A program made the position numbers and the translations under genes. Below are positions 13,969 through 19,688 of a DNA stretch of 19,688 nucleotides, one piece after another. The notes under the pieces are model-generated. The model was not told where the DNA came from and ran no database searches. It worked only from the letters and a program-made list of their open reading frames with translations. Source of the DNA: CBFGTJ01 sp965651815 (GTDB taxonomy: Bacteria; Actinomycetota; Acidimicrobiia; Acidimicrobiales; Microtrichaceae); the NCBI GenBank assembly GCA_965651815.1, contig CBFGTJ010000041.1:1-19688 (forward strand), written 5' to 3'. Positions within the stretch are counted from its first letter, which is position 1, and every line of letters begins with the position of its first letter.

Positions 13969-16719
13969 ATGCCTGCGGCACGGGTGCACGCCACGTTCCT
14001 CCCGGGCGACCCCGGGCGCGCCGGGCGGCTCGCGCTGTGGGACGACCCGGGCGGGACCCGCCCGATGCCCCGCCCGGACCAGGTCGAGCTGGTCCTGCCC
14101 GCGGGCGGCGGGGTGCGCCGCCGCACCGTGCCGGCCACCGTGCTGCCGGTGCGCTCCCTGCTCGACGACCTCGCGAGCCTGCCCCTCGACGACCCCGGGA
14201 CCTCCGCGTCCATGCACGCCTGGGCGGTGGTGGCGCGCGCCGCGCTGGGGCTCGTCGCCCGCGGCCGCCTGCACCCCGCGGTGTCGGCCGAGGGGTACGA
14301 CACCTGGGCGCTCGGGCCGCTCGACGACGAGGACCGCCACGTGCTCGCGTCGCTCGCCGCGTGGCTGCCGCCCTCCGCGCACTGCGTGCCGGTCCCGGGG
14401 CGGTCACCGCTCGAGGTCCTCTCCCCCCAGGAGGCCGTTGCCGGGTTCTACCGGGCCGTCGCCGACGAGCTGCCACGAACGGCAGCGGCGGGCACGGTGT
14501 CGCGCCAGCGCGCCTGGTGCGGGAGCGAGCCGGTCGACGTCGAGTCGCTCCGCCCCTTCCTCGCCTCGGTCGACGCGGCCGAGCGGACGATCGTCGGCCT
14601 GCAACTGCACCTCCCCGACGACGAGGACGAGCCGTTCCGCATCGGGCTCCAGGTTCGCTCCGCGACCGACCCGTCGCGGGTGGCCGCGGCGTCGGAGCTG
14701 TGGGCCGGCACCGCGAGCGGGTTCGACCAGCAGGCGGAGGCCGACCTGCTGCTCGCCCTGCGGCGGGGCGCCCGCCTCTGGCCGCCGCTCGGCGAGCTGC
14801 TCGCGGATGCCGCCCCGTCCTCGATGGAGGTCGACGACGAGTCCGCGATGGACCTGCTCGGCCCGCTGGCGGGCCACCTGCGGGGCGCCGGCATCGAGGT
14901 CCTCGTCCCGGCGGCGCTCACCCGCACGCTGACCGCCAGCGCCCACGCCGAGCCACCCCCCGGCGCGGGTGACGGGCCCGCGACCTTCGACCTCGCGTCG
15001 ATCTGCGAGCTCACGTGGCGTGCGAGCCTCGACGGCGAACCGGTGAGCGTCGAGGAGCTCTCGCGGCTCGCCGAGAGCCGCCGACCCCTGGTGCGCCTGC
15101 GCGGCCAGTGGGTCGTGGTCGACCCCACGGTCGTCGAGAAGCTCCGGCGGCGCGACCGACTGTCGGCCGCCGACGCGCTCGCCGCCGCGCTCGGGGCCGA
15201 GGTCACCATCGACGGGGAACCGACCGAGGTCGAGGTGGGCGGGGCCATCGCCGACCTGGCGGACCGGCTGCGGGAGGCGGCCCGCCCCCACGAGCTCGAC
15301 GAGCCCGCCGGCCTGGACGCCACGTTGCGCCCGTACCAGCGCCGCGGCGTCGCCTGGCTCGCCGACATGACCGACCTCGGCCTGGGCGGCGTGCTCGCGG
15401 ACGACATGGGGCTCGGCAAGACGATCCAGCTCATCGCGCTGCACCTGCACCGCCGGGGCAAGGGCCACGGGCCGACGCTCGTGGTGTGCCCCGCCACCCT
15501 CGTGGGCAACTGGGAGCGCGAGCTCGCCCGGTTCGCGCCGTCGGTGGCGGTGCGGCGCTACCACGGCCCGGGTCGGACCCTCGAGGGCCTCGGCGACGAC
15601 GACGTGGCGATCACCACCTACGGCATCCTGCGCCGCGACGCGGACCGCCTGGCGGAGCGGAGCTGGGGCATCGTCGTCGCCGACGAAGCGCAGTACGTGA
15701 AGAACCCGAGCTCGACCACCGCCAGGATGCTGCGCCGCGTGCCCGCCGGCGCACGGCTCGCGATGACCGGGACGCCGGTCGAGAACCGGCTCACCGAGCT
15801 GTGGGCGTTGCTCGACTGGACCACGCCCGGGCTGCTCGGTCCGGTCGACTCGTTCCGCCGCACGGTCGCGATCCCCGTCGAGCGGGACCGCGACCCCGAG
15901 GCCACCGAGCGGTTCTCGCGCCTGGTCGCCCCGTTCCTCCTGCGGCGCCGCAAGGACGACCCGACCGTCGCCCCGGACCTGCCACCGAAGACCGAGACCG
16001 ACCACCCGGTCCAGCTCACCGCCGAGCAGGCGGGGCTGTACCGGGCGACCGTCGAGGAGATCCTCGAGGCGATCGAGCGGGCCGAGGGCATCGAGCGGCG
16101 TGGGCTCGTGCTCAAGTTGCTCACGGCGCTGAAGCAGATCTGCAACCACCCCGCGCACTACCTGGGCCAGCACGGCCCGCTCGAGGGCCGCTCCGGCAAG
16201 CTCGAGGCGTTCGACGACCTCGTCGCCGCGATCACCGACGCCGGCGACTCCACGCTCGTGTTCACCCAGTACGTCGCGATGGGCCAGCTGCTGCTCGCCC
16301 GCCTCGCGGAGCTGGGCATCCCCGCCGAGCTCCTCCACGGCTCCGACCCGCTCGGCCGCCGCACCGCCATGGTCGACCGGTTCCAGGCCGGGTCGTTCCC
16401 CGTGTTCGTCGTGTCGCTGAAGGCCGGGGGCACGGGGCTCAACCTCACCCGGGCCACCCACGTGGTCCACTACGACCGCTGGTGGAACCCCGCGGTCGAG
16501 AACCAGGCGTCGGACCGTGCGTGGCGCATCGGCCAGGACCGTCCGGTGCAGGTCCACCGGCTGATCTCGGAGGGGACCGTCGAGGACCGGATCGCCGCGG
16601 TCCTCGCGCAGAAGCAGGAGCTCGCCGACGCGGTCGTCGGCGGCGGCGAGGCGTGGATCACCGAGCTCGACGACGCCGAGCTCGCCGACCTGGTCCGCCT
16701 GGGCGGGAGCGACGTCTGA
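13969..16719 (+). CDS. SNF2-family DEAD-box-like helicase (HelZ-like)
   Basis: This 916-aa ATP-dependent DNA translocase has three parts. The N-terminal region of about 330 residues has no motif I recognise. A bacterial SNF2-associated domain of the DUF3670 kind follows, around FDLASICELTWRASLDGE and PLVRLRGQWVVVD. The SNF2 motor starts near residue 455. Motif I is DDMGLGKT (Lys484), motif II is DEAQ (572-575), motif III is MTGTPVENR, and motif VI is SDRAWRIGQDRPVQVHR. All motor motifs look intact. The start is ATG 13969; a much longer open frame upstream is antisense to thrS. The stop overlaps the next start by one base (TGATG), tying it to the SWIM protein. The role is probably DNA repair, recombination or nucleoprotein remodelling; unproven. 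Confidence 0.92.
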   Translation: MPAARVHATFLPGDPGRAGRLALWDDPGGTRPMPRPDQVELVLPAGGGVRRRTVPATVLPVRSLLDDLASLPLDDPGTSASMHAWAVVARAALGLVARGRLHPAVSAEGYDTWALGPLDDEDRHVLASLAAWLPPSAHCVPVPGRSPLEVLSPQEAVAGFYRAVADELPRTAAAGTVSRQRAWCGSEPVDVESLRPFLASVDAAERTIVGLQLHLPDDEDEPFRIGLQVRSATDPSRVAAASELWAGTASGFDQQAEADLLLALRRGARLWPPLGELLADAAPSSMEVDDESAMDLLGPLAGHLRGAGIEVLVPAALTRTLTASAHAEPPPGAGDGPATFDLASICELTWRASLDGEPVSVEELSRLAESRRPLVRLRGQWVVVDPTVVEKLRRRDRLSAADALAAALGAEVTIDGEPTEVEVGGAIADLADRLREAARPHELDEPAGLDATLRPYQRRGVAWLADMTDLGLGGVLADDMGLGKTIQLIALHLHRRGKGHGPTLVVCPATLVGNWERELARFAPSVAVRRYHGPGRTLEGLGDDDVAITTYGILRRDADRLAERSWGIVVADEAQYVKNPSSTTARMLRRVPAGARLAMTGTPVENRLTELWALLDWTTPGLLGPVDSFRRTVAIPVERDRDPEATERFSRLVAPFLLRRRKDDPTVAPDLPPKTETDHPVQLTAEQAGLYRATVEEILEAIERAEGIERRGLVLKLLTALKQICNHPAHYLGQHGPLEGRSGKLEAFDDLVAAITDAGDSTLVFTQYVAMGQLLLARLAELGIPAELLHGSDPLGRRTAMVDRFQAGSFPVFVVSLKAGGTGLNLTRATHVVHYDRWWNPAVENQASDRAWRIGQDRPVQVHRLISEGTVEDRIAAVLAQKQELADAVVGGGEAWITELDDAELADLVRLGGSDV

Positions 16720-17927
16720 TGGCCCGGCGCGACTTCGGCACGACCTGGTGGGGACGGGCGTGGGTCGCCGCGCTCGAGAGCGCCGGACCCGGCTACGAGA
16801 GCCGCCTGCCGAGGGGTCGTACCTACGCCCGGAAGGGCGCGGTGCGCGAGCTCGAGGTGCACCCCGGCTACATCGCGTCCCGGGTCGTGGGCCGCACCGG
16901 CGAGCTCTACGACGTCACGATCGGTGTCCGCCAGCTCGCCGCCGCCGAGTGGGAGCAGGTCGCCGAGGCGATCGCCGCCCGTGCCGCGCACCTGGCGGCG
17001 CTGCTCGACGGCGAGCTCGACCCGGGGATCGTGGAGGATGCCCGTGCCGTCGACGTGGAGCTGCTGCCGCGCGCGTCGGACCTGCGCCCGGACTGCAGCT
17101 GCCCGGACTGGGCCGAGCCGTGCAAGCACGCCGCCGCGACCTGCTACGTGGTGGCGAACGAGCTCGACCGCGACCCGTTCGAGCTGTTCCTCGTGCGCGG
17201 GATGGACCGGCGTGACCTGATCTCGCTGGTCCGCTCGAAGCGCAGCGGCTCGGAGGTCGCCGCCCCCGAGGGCGCACCACCGGCGGTCGAGGGGGTGCGC
17301 GCCTCCGCGGTCTGGAAGGGGCGCTCGCTCGACGAGGCGCCCGCGCCACCTCCGCCCGGCGCCATGCCCCGGGCGGCGCTGCTGGCCGAGCCGGGGCGCG
17401 TCGCGCCGTGGGACGCGGAGGTGCCCGACAGCCAGTTCGTCGATCCCGCGATGGTCGACGAGCTCGCCGAGGACGCGGTGCGCCGCGCCTGGCTGATGCT
17501 CGTCGACGGCGCGCCGTCCGGGCTGTCGAGCGGTCCCCGTGCCGACCTTGCCCGCCGGGCCGCGTGGGCGGCACCCCACGACCTCCCCGAGCTGGCCGAC
17601 CGTGCCGGGGTCACGGTCCAGCGGCTCCGCGCCTGGGCCGACGCGTGGCGCCTCGGCGGCGACGTCGCGGTGACGGTGGTCGCCGACGACCTCTGGTCGA
17701 CCGACCCGACCGAGCTGGAGGCGGCGCGTGAGCGGCTGGTCGAGGCCGGGTTCAGCCGGCGCTCGGTCGCGGTGAACTACGACAGCCTTCGCCTGGCGGG
17801 CAACGTGTGGCTCGTGCTCGGCCCGGACGGACGGTGGTACCGGCTGCGAGGGACGGGCCGCCACCAGGAGCTGCGGCTGGAGGCACCACCCGCGGCGGAC
17901 GTGGTCGACCTCGTCGAGGCCCCGTGA
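16719..17927 (+). CDS. SWIM zinc-finger protein, partner of the SNF2 helicase
   Basis: The 402-aa protein begins with GTTWWGRAWVAALE, a start often seen in actinobacterial SWIM proteins. It carries a SWIM zinc finger of the form CxC-x6-CxH: Cys126, Cys128, Cys135 and His137, in a segment beginning DCSCPDW. SWIM domains bind nucleic acid or protein, and are commonly encoded beside or fused to SNF2 helicases. The C-terminal 200 residues include a Pro-rich stretch (about 205-220) and an HTH-like helical stretch around LPELADRAGVTVQRLRAWAD, then end in short beta-rich blocks. The ATG shares one base with the helicase stop. It converges with the ZIP gene, leaving only 10 nt between stops. Function beyond partnership with the helicase is inferred. 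Confidence 0.88.
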   Translation: MARRDFGTTWWGRAWVAALESAGPGYESRLPRGRTYARKGAVRELEVHPGYIASRVVGRTGELYDVTIGVRQLAAAEWEQVAEAIAARAAHLAALLDGELDPGIVEDARAVDVELLPRASDLRPDCSCPDWAEPCKHAAATCYVVANELDRDPFELFLVRGMDRRDLISLVRSKRSGSEVAAPEGAPPAVEGVRASAVWKGRSLDEAPAPPPPGAMPRAALLAEPGRVAPWDAEVPDSQFVDPAMVDELAEDAVRRAWLMLVDGAPSGLSSGPRADLARRAAWAAPHDLPELADRAGVTVQRLRAWADAWRLGGDVAVTVVADDLWSTDPTELEAARERLVEAGFSRRSVAVNYDSLRLAGNVWLVLGPDGRWYRLRGTGRHQELRLEAPPAADVVDLVEAP

Positions 17928-17937
17928 TCCGCTCCCC

Positions 17938-18633
17938 TCAGGTGGGGAGCACCAGCCCGAGCGCTGCGACCGACGCGGCACCCGCCGCGCCCGCACCGAG
18001 GAAGGGCCGCCACGCCCCGGCGCGACGGGCGACCTCGGGCAGCGCACCGATCGCGACTGCGGCCATCATGCCGCCCGCCACGGCGACCGCTGCGTCGACG
18101 ACGCCGGGCGCCACGGTGGAGCCCGCGGCGGCGAGGGCCGCCCCGAGCGGCTCGGGCAGCGTCGCAGCGGCGAGCACCGCGGCGGGCACCCGCCCGCCCT
18201 CGAACGGTGCGACGAAGGCCAGCTTCTCCGGCAGGTTGTGCGCGGCGACGGCGACGACGAGGGGCAGCGACACGGCCAGGCCCGCCGCGCTCAGGGCGGC
18301 ACCCACCGCGAACCCCTCTGGCAGGTCGTGCAGGACCAGCGCGACGCCGAGCACCGGGGCGATGCCCGCCGCGACCGTCGTGCGGCGGACCACCCGGGCC
18401 GCGAGCCACACGAGGACGACCCCTGCGGCCATGGCCCCGAACCCCGCGCCGGACCCCATGGCCCTCGCGGATGCCGGAGCCACCTCGACCAGCGCGATCC
18501 ACAGCATCACCCCGGCCGCCAGGCCGGGCGCGACCGCGGAGCCGCCGACGCCGCCGCGGCCGAACCGCACCAGCGCCACCGCGGCCGCGGTGGTCAGCAC
18601 GGAGACGACGGAGACGAGCACGAATCCCAACAT
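17938..18633 (-). CDS. ZIP-family metal transporter
   Basis: This 231-aa membrane protein has about seven to eight helices and fits the ZIP family, which imports zinc, iron or manganese into the cytoplasm. The helix 4 metal motif is HDLPEGFAVG (His102, Asp103, Glu106). The helix 5 motif is AHNLPEKLAF (His132, Asn133, Glu136). In most relatives the residue after PE in helix 5 is Gly; here it is Lys137. The usual His-rich cytoplasmic loop is short and lacks histidines. The ATG at 18633 has AAAGGG just upstream. It is divergent from a Fur-family gene with 75 nt between starts, and an inverted repeat lies just ahead of the ribosome binding site, so Fur-type repression is likely. Confidence 0.88.
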   Translation of the reverse strand: MLGFVLVSVVSVLTTAAAVALVRFGRGGVGGSAVAPGLAAGVMLWIALVEVAPASARAMGSGAGFGAMAAGVVLVWLAARVVRRTTVAAGIAPVLGVALVLHDLPEGFAVGAALSAAGLAVSLPLVVAVAAHNLPEKLAFVAPFEGGRVPAAVLAAATLPEPLGAALAAAGSTVAPGVVDAAVAVAGGMMAAVAIGALPEVARRAGAWRPFLGAGAAGAASVAALGLVLPT

Positions 18634-18637
18634 GCCC

Positions 18638-18654
18638 TTTAGAACCCTTCTAAA
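18638..18654. promoter_or_regulatory. Inverted repeat TTTAGAA-N3-TTCTAAA, candidate Fur-type operator
   Basis: Two perfect 7-bp arms are separated by CCC, 4 nt upstream of the ZIP start, in a strikingly AT-rich patch. The position covers the ZIP leader, so a bound repressor would block transcription or initiation. Binding by the adjacent Fur-family protein is inferred. Confidence 0.55.
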
Positions 18655-18664
18655 CTAGGGGCTA

Positions 18665-18678
18665 TTCCAACTTTGGAA
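18665..18678. promoter_or_regulatory. Inverted repeat TTCCAA-N2-TTGGAA, second candidate operator
   Basis: Perfect 6-bp arms with a CT spacer, 30 nt before the fur ATG and 10 nt from the first inverted repeat. It could be a second operator for autoregulation or part of a shared promoter. The two repeats differ in sequence, so they may not bind the same protein. Confidence 0.4.
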
Positions 18679-18708
18679 GGATTCGTCCACAGCGGGGGTT
18701 CCGAGAGC

Positions 18709-19143
18709 ATGAGCGCGACGCACGCCACCCTCATCGAGCGTTTGCGGGCCCGGCCGGGCTTCCGGCTGACCGCGCAGCGCCGCGCGGTCGCCGAGGCGCT
18801 CGAAGCCGGCGACCACCTCAGCGCCGAGCAGGTGTTCGAAGCGGCGCGGCGAGCGCTGCCCGAGATCAGCCTGGCGACCGTGTACAACACGCTGAACGAG
18901 CTGGTCGCGCTCGGTGAGGTGCAGGAGGTCGCCCTCGGTGCGGCCCGGCGCTACGGCGCGAGGGTGCACGACCGGCACCACCACCTCGTCTGCGACTCGT
19001 GCGGCGCGGTCCTCGACGTGGAGCCGAGCGGTCCGGTGCCCGACCTGCCGCGGGCGGAACGGCACGGGTTCGAGGTCCGCGACGTCGAGGTGACCTACCG
19101 CGGCACCTGCCCTGCCTGCCTCGCGCGTCGCTCGACGAGCTGA
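18709..19143 (+). CDS. Fur-family metal-responsive repressor
   Basis: This 144-aa cytoplasmic DNA-binding repressor has a winged-helix N-terminus beginning FRLTAQRRAVAEAL. The recognition helix is in SLATVYNTLNELVALGEV. A metal-sensing C-terminal domain contains VHDRHHHLVCDSCG. Two structural-zinc pairs are present: Cys95/Cys98 and Cys134/Cys137. The ATG at 18709 gives the normal family start; the in-frame TTG at 18673 would add 12 residues unlike the family. The divergent ZIP gene suggests control of metal uptake, either zinc (Zur) or iron (Fur). The sequence alone does not separate Zur, Fur and PerR subtypes. Confidence 0.92.
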   Translation: MSATHATLIERLRARPGFRLTAQRRAVAEALEAGDHLSAEQVFEAARRALPEISLATVYNTLNELVALGEVQEVALGAARRYGARVHDRHHHLVCDSCGAVLDVEPSGPVPDLPRAERHGFEVRDVEVTYRGTCPACLARRSTS

Positions 19144-19204
19144 CCGATTCGTCGCGGACCGGCACGACGGGAACCGCGCCCACCCGCACGAATCCTCGGG
19201 GGTC

Positions 19205-19223
19205 GTGGTCGGTGAGCGACCAC
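19205..19223. terminator. Hairpin between convergent fur and plsC-like genes
   Basis: GTGGTCG and CGACCAC arms form a perfect 7-bp stem with a 5-nt loop, in the 109-bp convergent gap. No T-run follows on either strand. It is a candidate bidirectional terminator together with the next hairpin. Confidence 0.4.
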
Positions 19224-19227
19224 AGCA

Positions 19228-19245
19228 CCGCCGTCATTCCGGCGG
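19228..19245. terminator. Second hairpin in the same convergent gap
   Basis: CCGCCG and CGGCGG arms (6 bp, 6-nt loop) end 7 nt past the stop of the plsC-like gene on the minus strand. Without a T-run it is a weak intrinsic terminator call. Confidence 0.35.
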
Positions 19246-19252
19246 CCCGTGC

Positions 19253-19688
19253 TCAGGCGGTGCTGAGCTCCAGCTCGGGGTCGAGCGGGCGCGACTTGAG
19301 CACCGACGCGGAGGAGCGGCGTTCGACGCCATCGGCCTCGACCGCGGCCGGGGCGGACCGGGCGAGCGGCCTCGGCGGCCCGCTCGCCGCCGACACGACG
19401 ACCAGCTCGCGCTCGACGCGCACCGGCTCGGCAGCCGGTTCGGGCTGGCGCTCCGGGAGCGGCACGACCGGCGCCACCTTCGGGGTCGAGGGCTTCGTCG
19501 CGTAGGTGTCGACGTACTCCTGTCCCGAGAGGTTCCGGATCTCGTACATCACCTCGTCGGTGATCTGGCGCAGGACCAGCCGGTCCTCCATCCGGTCGCA
19601 GTACTTCGTCACGTCGATCGGCCGACCGAAGCGGATGTGCACGCGACGGAAGGGCCTCGGCAGCGGCGCGTCGGGTGGCTGCACCTCG
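19253..19688 (-). CDS. 1-acylglycerol-3-phosphate acyltransferase-like protein, C-terminal part (runs off the window)
   Basis: The frame is open to the right edge, so only the last 145 residues are seen. The visible start contains PFRRVHIRFGRPIDVTKY, then DRLVLRQITDEVMYEIRNLSGQEYVDTYA, the characteristic ending of actinobacterial PlsC-type acyltransferases. These add the second acyl chain to lysophosphatidic acid at the membrane. The HX4D catalytic motif would be outside the window. After the conserved ending comes an extra tail of about 85 residues rich in Pro, Ala, Val, Glu and Arg with no recognised domain. The gene converges on fur. Confidence 0.8.
   Translation of the reverse strand, partial: EVQPPDAPLPRPFRRVHIRFGRPIDVTKYCDRMEDRLVLRQITDEVMYEIRNLSGQEYVDTYATKPSTPKVAPVVPLPERQPEPAAEPVRVERELVVVSAASGPPRPLARSAPAAVEADGVERRSSASVLKSRPLDPELELSTA

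Noticed and set aside
14404..16557. A 717-codon open frame on the minus strand
   Set aside because: It is antisense to the SNF2 helicase, has no recognisable domain, and its composition (Arg, Gly, Val, Glu, His) is typical of a high-GC shadow frame.
13969..17927. A defence island built on the SNF2 helicase, such as DISARM
   Set aside because: There is no methyltransferase, DUF1998, phospholipase D-type or other defence gene nearby; the surroundings are housekeeping genes.

Overview
This is a very GC-rich window packed with protein-coding genes and short intergenic gaps. It comes from an actinobacterium. The phosphatidylinositol mannoside (PIM) lipid genes pgsA-patA-pimA, the deoxyxylulose-5-phosphate-independent vitamin B6 genes pdxS-pdxT and the ATGA/GTGA gene overlaps all point to Actinomycetota. 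The DUF3048 protein with a Thr/Pro-rich linker and the divergence from mycobacterial sequences suggest a lineage such as Acidimicrobiia, but that is an inference. No RNA genes, CRISPR arrays, insertion sequences or phage genes were seen.

Layout. Bases 41-2028 (+) encode an ABC-2 type exporter (ATPase plus permease). A long minus-strand stretch follows, 2050-9092. In its direction of transcription it reads pgsA, patA, pimA, a degenerate M48-type membrane protein, a DUF3048 protein, pdxS, pdxT and yebC. A plus-strand lipoprotein glycosidase of the endoglycoceramidase type (9253-10758) interrupts the block. The minus strand then resumes with a small membrane protein, a HIT-family protein and thrS (10790-13878). 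Bases 13969-17927 (+) hold an SNF2 helicase with a SWIM zinc-finger partner. The last part is a ZIP metal transporter (-) divergent from a Fur-family regulator (+). The 3' part of a plsC-like acyltransferase (-) runs off the right edge.

How the genes fit together. The order thrS - HIT - pgsA - patA - pimA - pdxS - pdxT - yebC matches the mycobacterial Rv2614c-Rv2603c neighbourhood as I remember it, so this is an ancestral actinobacterial backbone. Inserted into it are the glycosidase, the 178-aa membrane protein and the M48-like/DUF3048 pair. The lipid genes would make phosphatidylinositol and its first mannosylated and acylated forms. PdxS/PdxT make pyridoxal 5'-phosphate. The ZIP/Fur pair looks like a metal-uptake unit with its own operators.

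The most notable signals are: the loss of the HExxH zinc site in an otherwise recognisable M48/HtpX-like protein; a perfect 16-bp palindrome in the divergent promoter of pgsA and the glycosidase; two AT-rich inverted repeats between the ZIP and fur genes; TANNNT boxes placed 6-8 nt before start codons, suggesting leaderless transcripts; and the two-gene SNF2/SWIM module. I found no clearly new multi-gene system.
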